A stretch of DNA of 64,000 bases. It comes from Schizochytrium sp. TIO01. Taxonomy: Eukaryota; Sar; Bigyra; Thraustochytrida; Thraustochytriidae. The notes below the pieces were generated by a model that made no database searches, had not been told where the DNA came from, and saw nothing but the letters and a program-made list of their open reading frames with translations. The stretch spans positions 3,795,148 through 3,859,147 of the forward strand of contig SMSO01000014.1 in assembly GCA_004764695.1 (NCBI GenBank), given 5' to 3'. The translations under genes were made by a program, and so were the position numbers. This document shows, piece after piece, positions 28,100-38,241 of this stretch; position 1 is the first letter of the stretch, and every line of letters starts with the position of its first letter.

Positions 28100-31000
28100 A
28101 TGGATCCTCCAAATAGTTCACCGACCAAGGCTGACAGCAACACAGAAGCACTGAATCTGGAACCTAATGAGCTCTCTTCTCAATCTTTACATATGGCATC
28201 ACTGAATACGAATAGCGATGAGCAAGCCGCACAAGTCGCCCTAAACAAGATTGACAATGAGAAGCACAATAGCGGTATGGGTAACATTGAGGCGGAAGCC
28301 AGAGATAACGTGGGAGACTGGAATGAAACTACTGATGGGATTAAAGGGATTCCTTTGGAAGAAAGCTCAGAATCGAATGGAGAAAAAGTCAGTGCCAATC
28401 TTTATCCAGATTCTTCTTTTTTACATGACTCCCTTTCAACTACATTCGAGAGCGGACAAACTTCTTCTACATCTCTCAAAGTCGGCGATGTTGTCGAGAT
28501 ACGTGTAAGCATAGATGCAGAATGGTGTGCAGGCAATGTTTGCGCCATTTATGAGGATGGATCTTACAGGGTTCAGTCTACCAATGGTGAATACGTAACT
28601 CAGAAAATTGGAGACTGTCTCAGACTTTGTCAAAGAGCATCTTCACAAGGAGATGTCGCCCCCATTGAAAATGACCTTCCTGAACGGGAAGTTAACTTAC
28701 TGAAAGCAGAGGGAAGCTCAATAGAAAAGTCATTAGACTTGTCTTTTGTTAAAGCAGAGCTCGTTCAAGGATCAAAGGTAAAAGTCAAGCACCCGAAGAC
28801 AGATCTTGATGCGCAAGCAACAATTGAGTGTGCGCATGAGGATGGCACCTTCGACATCATTTTCAATGATGAAGAAAGATTGACACATGTGTTAGCTGAT
28901 TCTATCAAATCGTTGTCACATCACGGTGCCAGTACTACTAACTTTTGCATAGGCGACCTTGTCGAATGTAATTTTGGAGGTGAAGGAAAGTGGTCCGCCG
29001 CCACAATATCTGAAGTGCACTCGGATGGGTCTTATGATCTAATATCTAATGACGGATATCGAGAGGACAACGTTCAATTAGTAAATATAAGACACAGTTT
29101 AGCAAAACAAGAGAGCTTAGATAGTGACGAATCATTTTGTCAAGGAGATAAAGTTGAGGCAAGATATTGTGGGGGAAAGAAATTTTATTCAGGTACAATT
29201 TCTAAGAGAAACCCCGATGGAACGTATGCAATTACTTACGATGATGGTGACATCGAGTCAATGGTTTCAAGAAACCTTATACGACGTCACGCTCTTAACA
29301 TTCGCACCAAAGATGTTGATACAGAAGTTCTTTGTGAAGGAACGACTATAGAGGGAAACTTTCTTGGCAAGGGTCGTTGGTTCCCCGCAAAAGTCTCTCG
29401 CGTTCGTGCAGACGGTACGTACGACATAGAGTATAACGATGGCGATATAGAAAAAGGAATCATTCGAGAACGGATCAAAGTTATAGGTTTACCAAGTCAA
29501 GTGTCTGTGACTAGCAACAATGACGAAGCAAGCAAACTTCATGAAGGAACCAAAGTTGAAGCTCAGTACAAAGGCCGTAGTAGATTTTATCCAGGCAAAA
29601 TCTCGAGAGCACGTTTGAATGGCACTTACGATATCGACTACGACGATGGAGAAAGGGAAACAGGCGTTGCGCGAGAACTGATCAGAGTGCCAGGCTCGTC
29701 AAGCATAGTGTCTGTGACAAGCAACAATGACGAAGTTAGCAAACTTCATGAAGGAACCAAAGTCGAAGCTCAGTACAGAGGCCGTAGTAGATTTTATCCA
29801 GGCAAAATCTCGAGAGCACGTTTGAATGGCACTTACGATATCGACTACGACGATGGAGAAAGGGAAACAGGCGTTGCGCGAGAACTGATCAGAGTGCCAG
29901 GCTCGTCAAGCATAGTGTCTGTGACAAGCAACAATGACGAAGTTAGCAAACTTCATGAAGGAACCAAAGTCGAAGCTCAGTACAGAGGCCGTAGTAGATT
30001 TTATCCAGGCAAAATCTCGAGAGCACGTTTGAATGGCACTTACGATATCGACTACGACGATGGAGAAAGGGAAACAGGCGTTGCACGAGAACTGATCAGA
30101 GTGCCAGGCTCGTCAAGTAATAGCCCTGAATCCAGCAATAAATTTGGTAAAAACAAAATTTGCAAGGGCACAAGGGTTGAAGCTCGATATAAGCATGGAA
30201 GCAAGTACTATGCAGGTGAAATATCTCGAGTACATTTGGATGGGACCTACGACATTCTCTATGACGATGGAGATAGAGAGAGACGAGTCGCTCGAGATTT
30301 GATTAGAACGATAGGTAGACCAAGAACCATATCTACTGACAGTGAAGGAAATAGCGGTACTTTCAGTGACAGTGACAGTGACAGTAACGAAGATGAAGAA
30401 GGTAGCTTCCAACAAGGAGATAGAATAGAAGCTCGATTCAATGGTGGCGGCAAGTACTATCCTGCGGTTATATCTCGAGTACATTTGGATGGTACTTACG
30501 ATATTAACTATGACGATGGTGACAAACAAAGGGGCGTGGAACGTAGCATGATTCGAATTGACAAAAAATCAACTTTGAATAAAGTTTATGACCAGCAAAA
30601 TTTCCAGGTTCTAGCCGAGGGTGTCCCGGTAGAAGCTCCGTGCAAAGATGAATCAAAACTTAAAAAAGGAATCATTGATCGTAGAAATGCTGACGATACA
30701 TACAATATCAGATTTGATGACGGTGAGTTTGAAGTTCGAGTTGACCAACAAAGTATTAAAGTCATTGCTCCTCAAACAGAGCAAAGTATAAATTTCGCAC
30801 AACGTAACGACGTTCAGAGATCGAATTTAAAATCAGACCAATCAGGTATTTTATCATTACCTTCAGAGAATTTAAGTATTGAACGATCTGGTTCCGAACG
30901 AGATTTATATTCGAAATATACCACGCAGGAACGCTCGCATCAAGCAAAGACACGGCAACGAGAAAGACTGAACAACGTGAAAATGAGAAACTGTCTGGAA

Positions 31001-34000
31001 CCAAGTTTGCGCAGTCGAACGTCAGACGAATCACGGGAGCGTTATAGTAGAGCAGATACAAGTAGAACGCGCAATCGAATCGCAGATAAAAGTAGAATGA
31101 GGAATCGAGTAGAGGACGACGGTTATATGTCAAAAACAGAAGCAGACGCTCAGTCTGCGAGAGAACAGGAAAATAGAGATGCAATCATGGAAAAATTAAA
31201 AACTCTTCATGTTGAGGACGCAGAAAACCTTCTCTACGCGTACTTATCTATGGATGAGAAATCATGTGAGCAAATCTTTAACCGCAAACTTGATTCTACG
31301 GAACAGGAACAGGAAAACACGGAGAAGCTCAACGGAAAGCATTCTGCCTTTGCTGCTCGAGACTATCCAGATCACATGACCATGCTCATGTATGCTGCAA
31401 AGAAAGGTCATCACAATGTTGTGAGATTTCTGGTCAGGCACGCAACCAACCCAGATGCTCGCTATAATTTAAAGGTAAATTTAAAGGAGGCAACACGGGG
31501 ATATTCAGCCTTAATGCTTGCAGTAGAGGGTGGACATGTTAAAATCGTCAATGAGCTGGTCAGATATCGGCTTCCTTTGGAAACTCTAAAAATCAATGAT
31601 CGTGCGTCTCCCTATGCTTTTATTCCTCAAATAAAACCCCGGGAAAAAGCTGAAAATAGAAGTGTTGCACAGACAATAACCTTGCAAAATCAAAATGAAA
31701 CTGCTTTGCATATCGCGTGTGCACTTCCAGAGGAGCAAGATGAGATTGTGAAGCTTCTTTGCTCTCACAAAGCACTCACAGACATTGCTGATGCTCGAGG
31801 CTTTACACCTCTCCACCATGCATGTATTAGAGGTCACGTTGCAATTGTAGAATATCTTCTTAATAAAGGTGCCAATGCAGCGATCAAAACCCATGAACAA
31901 GTAAGTCCGCTTCATTTGGCGGCCCAATACGGTCATGGACTTATTGTCAAACTACTCTTAGAGAAAATCTCGCTGCTTGTTGACACTGAAGATTGGAAAG
32001 GTCAGAGTGCCCTCCATCTCGCCTTTGAAAGATACTTCTACTTAAGTCGCCTTTGTTGGAATACAGTTAGTCTTTTCAAGGATCAGTTCAAAGATTTGTT
32101 TACAGAGGAGGATGCAACAGACGCCGACAGACCTGATCCATATTTAGAAGAGGGATTTTACTCTAGCCATATAGGAGGTGAAATGTCAAATCCTAAAGGT
32201 TCTGGCGATGAAATAGGTCTACAAGCGGGGATCATGATGACAAAGCCTACAAACAATAAAGATGAACAAACAGCCAAAGACCTATTATATCTTCTTGGGG
32301 ATCATGGAAATCCTCCACTTGTAGAGAAGAAAGAGATGAAGGAGGAGACCAACACCTGGAGGAATAACATTTTCCGAGAGGCTCGGCTCCCGGTTGGAAT
32401 CAACGATAAAATTCGTCCAATTTTCGAGAGAATGATTGCGTCAGGAGAACGTCTCTATGATTCTAGACCTCGGCCAGCCTCATGCAAGTTTATGGTAGAT
32501 ACCGGGGTCCCAGCGATGCTACTTAATCATTACCTCCCTCGGTTATGTGTTGAAGTTGCTAATCTACCGGACCAGGAGAAGGTGTTACGTGTAAAGAGTG
32601 CACTGGGGATTAAAAAACACACTGTCGATGTCAGCCGACTGTGCCGCCAAAGTGCTGAGACAGAAGAGATGCCTAATACTTATCCGTTTTATAAGCATGA
32701 GTCTGCAGATCTTCTGCTTTTCAGTGAACTTCAAAATCCCAACAACAAAGCAAAACTACGCGAGATTGGCAGCGCACGTGTATTCTCAATGAAGGCTCTT
32801 AGTGGCCTTGAGAACTTGGAGCAACTACTCTTTGCGATTGATAGCCAGAACTTACTGATTAAGTGCCTCCTCGATGCGGGTGCCGACATGAGCAAGGAGG
32901 ACAATCGTGGCACTCCAGCATTCACCAAGTATGCACAGGATAGTTGGTTCGATGCAAACGAACAAGAAATGCAACGAATTCGGGACTCGCCATCAGAAGC
33001 AGGTCATGATGCAGAAATATTCCTGGATAAACGAACGCAACATGCGGTGCATCAAGCATGGGTGTCAAATGGCCGCCGATGTTATGCGCTATGCTTGCTA
33101 TTCATGTGGATTGCTGGATTACTTCTCCTGACTTGGGTAGCCTTGAAATATAGTGGACGCGACTCTTACGAAGCCCCATCAATGCAGGCAGCGATCCGGG
33201 AACGCATTGGCAGCGATGAATGGGACGAATATGAAAGTAAGAGCCTAGAGGATGTTGGAAATATTGCAGAATGGCAGCAGTATCTCGAAAACGTTTTTGT
33301 AAGTTCTCTCTGGGAGACAAATCAGACGTACGTGGATGCTCAAGGACAAATCCGCAATGTCGGAAATCATGGGCCTCTTCTAAGTGGCCAGCTTGGCTTG
33401 GTTGGGCGGCCGAGATACCGTCAGCTTCGGACGCGGTCTGATGCGTGCTTGAACGAGAATCCTTCGATTATCCCTCAAACAGAGGATTTCTGCTTTTCTC
33501 CATACACGACGCGAGTATACGGGTCTCCTTTAATTTCTGATGAAGATCGTCGGGATCTTTTATGCACATTTAGTAATGGAACAGTCCTCCTGCTGGAATG
33601 GGCCGAGTATCAATCCTACCCAGTACAAGGTAGATATGGTTACTATAGAGATGGAGGCTTCAGCATTGATTTACCGTCAGACTATGAAGAGGCAATTTCG
33701 CTTCTTCATGATCTGGGTAATTGTAACTTCATTGACCTCAACACTCGCTTTGCTGCACTTGAGTTCACCTTGTATTCACGATCACAAGGTTTGTTCACAT
33801 ATGGAACAGTGTATCTTGAACTGACGACCACCGGTATGATTTCACCTGGGCAAAAGTGGCGAACTTTCAAAGTTGTTAGCTATGCGACGCACCAGGATCT
33901 CAAGGATATCTGGGCAGAGGTACTTCTTGGCGTTTTTCTTCTTTGTTATTTTGCTTCCGAAGTATGGAGTATGTTCCAGCCTTGGCCTGAGATGAGAGCT

Positions 34001-35005
34001 ACTAAATCATTGCGGGCATCTGATGGCATTATAAGCAATCAATTGGTGAGCTCTAAATACCCTGCCTTTTGGTATCCCTCGATGAGAGAGGTAAGGCATC
34101 ACGGCTGGGAAGATGAGAGCAATGCTCAAGACGCGATTTTGCTATTTCGATTCCGGAAAAATTGGCCTGTTTACCTTCGGAAGTCATCTTACATAATTCC
34201 ACCTTACCTTTATGATGGCTTCAACTTTGTCGATGTTTTCGTGATGGTCGTGGTGATGTCGCTCATTAGTACGCATTGTCTCTTAGTGGTCCAAGTCAAT
34301 GTAGCAGCTCCTTCGTGGTATGAGCTTGCAGCGTCAAACATGTATATTGACGTGTCTCATTTTCTCTGGTTGTCAGCTTGGCGACAGTATCTCTTGGCAA
34401 TTACAGTTTTTCTCTTTTATATAAAAACATTAGAGTACCTCCAGGTAGCTCCTTGGCTTACTATTCCCATTCTAGTGATTGGAGGAATGCTTTCTCGTCT
34501 CGCAGGTTTCTTTGCAATCTTTGCAGTTTTCATCATGGCATTTGGTTTATTCGATTATGTGCTGTATGGTATGGAGTATGAGCCTGTGCAGTCGGTGTGG
34601 CGTGGAATTCTCGGTGCATTCCGGGCTTCCTTAGGCGAGGTTGATTTTGACGGTAAGATTGAGACAGACCAAACTGTTGGCGTTGTTATGTCTCTTGCTG
34701 CTGCTTCGCTTCTAGTCATCCTCCTCCTCAATCTTCTTATTGCTATCATGAATGAGGCTTACGAGGAAATCAAGGAAACAGCTGAAGCTAGATGGTGTTA
34801 CAAACAATTTTCGGCCTACCTTGCTCATCAGCGTAGGGAGACGATGGGTTTTAAGTTTCAGCTTCCGTTTCGCTACCTACACAGGTTGTGCTGTACAAAG
34901 CAAAAGCTTCTCAAGTTCGATGTCGTTGTAGATGAAAATAGAACTGGTAAGATTACGGTTGTTGTTGGCAGAAATGGGCACGCACAAGTTGTCCCCGCGC
35001 CATAA
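28100..35005 (+). CDS. Polycystin-2 (TRPP)-type channel fused to Tudor-like and ankyrin repeats
   Basis: This single frame encodes 2301 residues. Residues about 128-890 hold eleven Tudor/Agenet-like units of roughly 50 residues with the consensus EGTKVEAxYxG...YPGxISR, then DGTYDIxYDDGD...V...LIR. A basic linker follows. Ankyrin repeats occupy about 1092-1313 (TPLHHACIRGHVAIVEYLL), with a degenerate one near 1570-1610. The rest is a complete polycystin channel: S1 (1658-1683), the extracellular polycystin domain (about 1700-1930, with GRPRYRQLRTRSDAC), S2 (1936-1958), S3 (2041-2064), S4, S5 (2131-2157), a pore with ASLGEVDFD, and S6 ending LLNLLIAIMNEAY. Known: TRPP channels conduct cations in cilia and ER, and the polycystin domain gates and assembles the tetramer. 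Tudor-like units bind methylated tails or act as scaffolds. Inferred: a flagellar or plasma membrane cation channel tethered by a huge cytosolic repeat arm. A short coiled C-terminus follows S6, with no EF hand. Confidence 0.9.
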   Translation: MDPPNSSPTKADSNTEALNLEPNELSSQSLHMASLNTNSDEQAAQVALNKIDNEKHNSGMGNIEAEARDNVGDWNETTDGIKGIPLEESSESNGEKVSANLYPDSSFLHDSLSTTFESGQTSSTSLKVGDVVEIRVSIDAEWCAGNVCAIYEDGSYRVQSTNGEYVTQKIGDCLRLCQRASSQGDVAPIENDLPEREVNLLKAEGSSIEKSLDLSFVKAELVQGSKVKVKHPKTDLDAQATIECAHEDGTFDIIFNDEERLTHVLADSIKSLSHHGASTTNFCIGDLVECNFGGEGKWSAATISEVHSDGSYDLISNDGYREDNVQLVNIRHSLAKQESLDSDESFCQGDKVEARYCGGKKFYSGTISKRNPDGTYAITYDDGDIESMVSRNLIRRHALNIRTKDVDTEVLCEGTTIEGNFLGKGRWFPAKVSRVRADGTYDIEYNDGDIEKGIIRERIKVIGLPSQVSVTSNNDEASKLHEGTKVEAQYKGRSRFYPGKISRARLNGTYDIDYDDGERETGVARELIRVPGSSSIVSVTSNNDEVSKLHEGTKVEAQYRGRSRFYPGKISRARLNGTYDIDYDDGERETGVARELIRVPGSSSIVSVTSNNDEVSKLHEGTKVEAQYRGRSRFYPGKISRARLNGTYDIDYDDGERETGVARELIRVPGSSSNSPESSNKFGKNKICKGTRVEARYKHGSKYYAGEISRVHLDGTYDILYDDGDRERRVARDLIRTIGRPRTISTDSEGNSGTFSDSDSDSNEDEEGSFQQGDRIEARFNGGGKYYPAVISRVHLDGTYDINYDDGDKQRGVERSMIRIDKKSTLNKVYDQQNFQVLAEGVPVEAPCKDESKLKKGIIDRRNADDTYNIRFDDGEFEVRVDQQSIKVIAPQTEQSINFAQRNDVQRSNLKSDQSGILSLPSENLSIERSGSERDLYSKYTTQERSHQAKTRQRERLNNVKMRNCLEPSLRSRTSDESRERYSRADTSRTRNRIADKSRMRNRVEDDGYMSKTEADAQSAREQENRDAIMEKLKTLHVEDAENLLYAYLSMDEKSCEQIFNRKLDSTEQEQENTEKLNGKHSAFAARDYPDHMTMLMYAAKKGHHNVVRFLVRHATNPDARYNLKVNLKEATRGYSALMLAVEGGHVKIVNELVRYRLPLETLKINDRASPYAFIPQIKPREKAENRSVAQTITLQNQNETALHIACALPEEQDEIVKLLCSHKALTDIADARGFTPLHHACIRGHVAIVEYLLNKGANAAIKTHEQVSPLHLAAQYGHGLIVKLLLEKISLLVDTEDWKGQSALHLAFERYFYLSRLCWNTVSLFKDQFKDLFTEEDATDADRPDPYLEEGFYSSHIGGEMSNPKGSGDEIGLQAGIMMTKPTNNKDEQTAKDLLYLLGDHGNPPLVEKKEMKEETNTWRNNIFREARLPVGINDKIRPIFERMIASGERLYDSRPRPASCKFMVDTGVPAMLLNHYLPRLCVEVANLPDQEKVLRVKSALGIKKHTVDVSRLCRQSAETEEMPNTYPFYKHESADLLLFSELQNPNNKAKLREIGSARVFSMKALSGLENLEQLLFAIDSQNLLIKCLLDAGADMSKEDNRGTPAFTKYAQDSWFDANEQEMQRIRDSPSEAGHDAEIFLDKRTQHAVHQAWVSNGRRCYALCLLFMWIAGLLLLTWVALKYSGRDSYEAPSMQAAIRERIGSDEWDEYESKSLEDVGNIAEWQQYLENVFVSSLWETNQTYVDAQGQIRNVGNHGPLLSGQLGLVGRPRYRQLRTRSDACLNENPSIIPQTEDFCFSPYTTRVYGSPLISDEDRRDLLCTFSNGTVLLLEWAEYQSYPVQGRYGYYRDGGFSIDLPSDYEEAISLLHDLGNCNFIDLNTRFAALEFTLYSRSQGLFTYGTVYLELTTTGMISPGQKWRTFKVVSYATHQDLKDIWAEVLLGVFLLCYFASEVWSMFQPWPEMRATKSLRASDGIISNQLVSSKYPAFWYPSMREVRHHGWEDESNAQDAILLFRFRKNWPVYLRKSSYIIPPYLYDGFNFVDVFVMVVVMSLISTHCLLVVQVNVAAPSWYELAASNMYIDVSHFLWLSAWRQYLLAITVFLFYIKTLEYLQVAPWLTIPILVIGGMLSRLAGFFAIFAVFIMAFGLFDYVLYGMEYEPVQSVWRGILGAFRASLGEVDFDGKIETDQTVGVVMSLAAASLLVILLLNLLIAIMNEAYEEIKETAEARWCYKQFSAYLAHQRRETMGFKFQLPFRYLHRLCCTKQKLLKFDVVVDENRTGKITVVVGRNGHAQVVPAP
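29501..30117. repeat. Three near-identical 207-bp coding tandem repeats
   Basis: Anchors recur exactly 207 bases apart: GTGTCTGTGAC at 29501, 29708 and 29915, and ATGAAGGAACCAAAG at 29541, 29748 and 29955. Each copy encodes 69 residues, one whole Tudor-like unit plus its linker. Copies 2 and 3 differ at very few bases, synonymous sites included, while the flanking units are strongly diverged. This shows recent duplication or gene conversion inside the channel gene. Confidence 0.95.
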
Positions 35006-35590
35006 TAAGTAGCAGCACCTCGGTCAACGTAGTGTCGGGTTGTACTACATTTACACATCAAATCTTGCCTCTGGTGCTGCCTAGTTGCTGGCGCAGATCG
35101 TTTTTTCGTCCTACATGTTGCGAGATTTTATCTAACTCCATAGCATGGTAAGTAAAGTAGTACCCAGTCTGGCTATTTAGACCTGTGCAGGGGTGACCGT
35201 GAAGCGAATTCAGTTAGTGATTCTTAACCTTTAAAGAAACAATACAGACTAATTAAATTCGAAGAGCAGAGCAACCAGAGTAACACAAACGATGCGATGT
35301 TTAGACCAAGTAGTACAAGCTTTAAAAAAGATTCCCCAAACAATCTTGTCATTCTATTTACAATGTAGACATGGCGGGCGAGAAGCTACTCTATAGTCCT
35401 CAGATTTGCGTGGTCGTATCAGACCCATGAAGCGATTAAAACACATCGAAACGCAAAAACAAACATATAGCGTTACGGAATACCTTTCAAGTTGTCACCA
35501 AATCTGGAAAAAACTATGAACCTCAGGAAAACCAAGCTAGAGTGATGAATATTGCAATCTTATTGCCAGTTGCTCTTGACCTTGTATTTT

Positions 35591-35620
35591 GCACGCATGC
35601 ACGCATGCACGCACGCACGC
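35591..35620. repeat. GCACGCAT microsatellite
   Basis: An imperfect run of GCACGCAT units grading into GCAC repeats. It is alternating purine-pyrimidine, a sequence type prone to left-handed DNA. Confidence 0.85.
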
Positions 35621-36106
35621 GCCACAGCCTCCTTCTTGGATCCCTGCTCAAACATACTGCGATAGACTTCTTCGCAAACACCTCAAAGAAAGACCTGCCT
35701 GCATTGCTTGCGTGTAATTCCTTACGTCATCACGATGATATTCCCTTGAAATCCGCGCTTCTCCATCTTGCAAGACCGGAAGGACGTTACGCCGAAACCA
35801 CCAATACTATCCAGTATCAGAAACAGTTACAAAACCGAACTGTGGGCCAGAGAACCGAGAGCATTTCGGGTCCCTTTGACAGGATTTCAATGCGGCTCTG
35901 CAATCTCTCAATCGATCTATCGACGGCTCTAAACTAAGGCTGCTGGAGCGAAGCGTGCCTGACAGCGGCGAGCGTCGCGAGGCTGCCATGGATGGCGGGA
36001 CTGGTGACAGCCTGACTGCTGCCGGCGTGGACCTTCGTCGGTTGGCGAAAGGGGACGACAGAGAAGAAATGGTGATTTGCTGTGAGATTTGTTAAAGTTT
36101 GTTATC

Positions 36107-36138
36107 GTTTCTTTGTTTCTTTGTTTCTTTGTTTCTTT
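36107..36138. repeat. GTTTCTTT octamer repeat, four units
   Basis: Four perfect tandem GTTTCTTT units in non-coding sequence. Confidence 0.9.
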
Positions 36139-36391
36139 GTTGTCATTCTCGTTATGTATTATAAATTTCAATTTAAAAGAACAAAAAGAACGAACAAAAC
36201 AAAAATCATTACGTATCGTGAGTGAATGGAGTGAAAGGGAAAGTTTCTGGGACCAATTAGAGACCAAAGCGAAGACAAAAACCTCAAACCAGAACGGACT
36301 CGAGCGTGCAAGCAGGCCAAACAACGCCAGTCCACGCACCCAGCAGCGCTTTGAGGAAAGCTGGTAATTTGCGGGCGCGAGGGAGTCAGAA

Positions 36392-36430
36392 AGCAAGCAT
36401 GCAAGCATGCAAGCATGCAAGCAAGCAAGC
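36392..36430. repeat. GCAAGCAT microsatellite
   Basis: Tandem AGCAAGCATGCA-type units with period 8 grading into period 4. It contains the GCATGC palindrome repeatedly. Confidence 0.88.
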
Positions 36431-36843
36431 GTGGCAAAGAAATGCGCCCTGTTCATAACAGCTGTGAAAATAAAACAAAACAGAAATAAAATATTACTAT
36501 ATGCTGTTATTTTTATTTGTCAGTTTTGTAATTGAAAAGATCGCCAACAATTTTCTTAATGGCGGATAATATGGAGAAAGAACTCGTAAAAAAGAAAGAA
36601 AGAAAGCAGGCTTTCCTTTCCTGCAAAGTGCGAAAAGAGAAATGAAATCAGAGCAGATACCATGGACACATTTACATTGGAGGAGCATTAACCTGGGCAT
36701 GATAACCTACAAACTCGAGGAGGTAAACAAAGACATGTTTTACATAGGTCCCTGCTGCATCGTACTTACTTTCCGCAAATAACCGCTCGGTACCTGGCGC
36801 GTTCATCATGCTTTGCTTGAACCCTATTCATTTCTATGGGCCA

Positions 36844-36897
36844 AAAAGAAAAGAAAGAAAGAAAGAATGAATGAAAGAAAGGAAGAGATAGAGAGAA
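36844..36897. repeat. AAAG-rich purine tract
   Basis: Imperfect AAAG/AATG/GAGA repeats make a purine-only stretch upstream of PXMP4. It is low complexity, with no coding sense. Confidence 0.8.
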
Positions 36898-37369
36898 TAA
36901 GGATTTCTAAGGAAGAGCGGAAAGGACTCCGTTTGATTTATTGAAGGAAGGACTTTCGTTGCCAGGCTTAGCAATGACGTCTGCGCCAAACCCGATCCAA
37001 TCCGTCAGCGTGGCAACGAGGGGAGGGCTGTGCTCGCTCGGCGGCTCGCAGGTTTACTGACTTGGCTGGTCGCTTGGACTCGGAGGCGAATAGTCAACCA
37101 ACAAGACCAACTTGGACTTGGCCATTACGGGGTTGACTGATTATTTCTGTGCTGTTTTTTTCATTGGAGACGGCACAAGAACAGGCTTGCCCAGACACAA
37201 GTCCGGCACCAGGGCAAACTGCTGAGACAACGCACGGGTGTTGATTGGGGGATACTGCTTGGAATACATCTGGACGACTGCGAGCTTGTGCGAGAAAATT
37301 GCGTGAATTCTTGTGCTGTATTGGTCTGCGGAATTAATTGAGGTCCAGGATCTTTTGGGTCCTTAAGTA

Positions 37370-37388
37370 GTAGGTGGTACCTACCTAC
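37370..37388. promoter_or_regulatory. Near-palindrome GTAGGT-GGTACC-TACCTAC
   Basis: Two six-base arms (GTAGGT and ACCTAC) flank the self-complementary GGTACC with one extra base. It lies about 160 bases upstream of the PXMP4 start. Related TACCTACC sequences occur at 41661-41676, 44321-44336 and 54091-54115. It could be a transcription factor site; no function is known. Confidence 0.35.
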
Positions 37389-37548
37389 AATTTGCTACAT
37401 CATTATCGTTGGCCACGTTGAGGATATCCAAGAGGAGTTGGCTTGGGAGAGCTTCGTATTCGGAGGAGAGGGAGTTTCAGAGCGAAATCATTGACTAAGG
37501 TTTTAGATTTGTGCAAGAGTTTGGGTTCTAGGAACTGGAGCATCCATA

Positions 37549-38241
37549 ATGCCGGCTACTATGGACGAGGAGGTACGCTTTGCGGTGCTGTCCATTTGGC
37601 GCGCCTTTCGCAATGGCCTGTTTTACGGAACAAAAATCAGGCTACCGCATGCACTAGTCATGACGCTACTTTTTAGGCGTAACAGCGATCTCAAGAAGAT
37701 GATGGACCCAATTGCTCGAATGACATGGGAACATTCACGAAATCTGGCGCTCTTCGCTGGTTTTTACAAGATCCTCTTAGCCGCAGCGCGTTTGGTTCGC
37801 GTGCGGCTTGGAGATCGCCTTGAAACTCCTCCGGGTGTGCCTGTGACGCAGCTAGATTCATTTTTGTCCGCAGCATTGGTGGGCCACTTTGTGTGGGGGC
37901 GTTATTCCTCGGTCAATTCGCAGATTGTCATGTATCTGCTGAGCCGTGTCATCTTTGCCTTTTGCCATTTGCTAGCAGAAAAGGATGTCCAACCTTTTGC
38001 GTCTGTGACCTTTAATGAAGCCTATCCGTGGTTGGCTTCATTCGTTTGGGGCTCAGTATTGTGGCTCTATGAGTACCACCCTGAGAGGCTGCAGGCCTCG
38101 CTCTTTAGCTCGATGGACTTTCTCTACCACCAAACAAATGAGTGGGAGACCGTGGAGGACTTCTTGCCTAGCCCGGCCACCGCGGGCATCTTTGTATACT
38201 TGGTGTTGCGTGCTCGCCAAATGGTGCGAGGCAGCAAATAA
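37549..38241 (+). CDS. PXMP4: Peroxisomal membrane protein 4 (PMP24 family)
   Basis: The 230-residue product matches the PXMP4/PMP24 family along its length. Recognisable blocks are IWRAFRNGLFYGTKIRLPHA followed by LVMTLLFR near the N-terminus, NSQIVMYLLSRVIFAFCHLL in the middle, VWGSVLWLYEYHPERLQASL, and SMDFLYHQTNEW near the end. Human PXMP4 is about 212 residues. The family belongs to the Tim17/Tim22/Tim23/PMP24 membrane superfamily and sits in the peroxisomal membrane; its exact transport role is unsettled. An in-frame ATG at 37561 is an alternative start. There are no introns. It converges with the exchanger gene. Confidence 0.92.
   Translation: MPATMDEEVRFAVLSIWRAFRNGLFYGTKIRLPHALVMTLLFRRNSDLKKMMDPIARMTWEHSRNLALFAGFYKILLAAARLVRVRLGDRLETPPGVPVTQLDSFLSAALVGHFVWGRYSSVNSQIVMYLLSRVIFAFCHLLAEKDVQPFASVTFNEAYPWLASFVWGSVLWLYEYHPERLQASLFSSMDFLYHQTNEWETVEDFLPSPATAGIFVYLVLRARQMVRGSK

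Larger units (their letters stand above)
35006..37548. other. Repeat-rich intergenic region, about 2.5 kb
   Basis: It lies between the polycystin gene and PXMP4. It contains several microsatellites (listed separately) and a near-palindrome at 37370-37388. Frames at 35542-35937 (plus) and 36456-35929 (minus) owe their length to simple repeats and show no domain. The last kilobase, 36900-37548, includes the promoter of PXMP4. Confidence 0.5.

Noticed and set aside
29501-30117. 207-bp repeats considered as an inserted mobile element
   Set aside because: They are in frame, encode whole Tudor-like units like their neighbours, and have no terminal repeats; internal duplication explains them.
35929-36456. 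175-codon minus-strand frame
   Set aside because: Length comes from the GCAAGCAT and GTTTCTTT microsatellites, whose periods lack stops in this frame.
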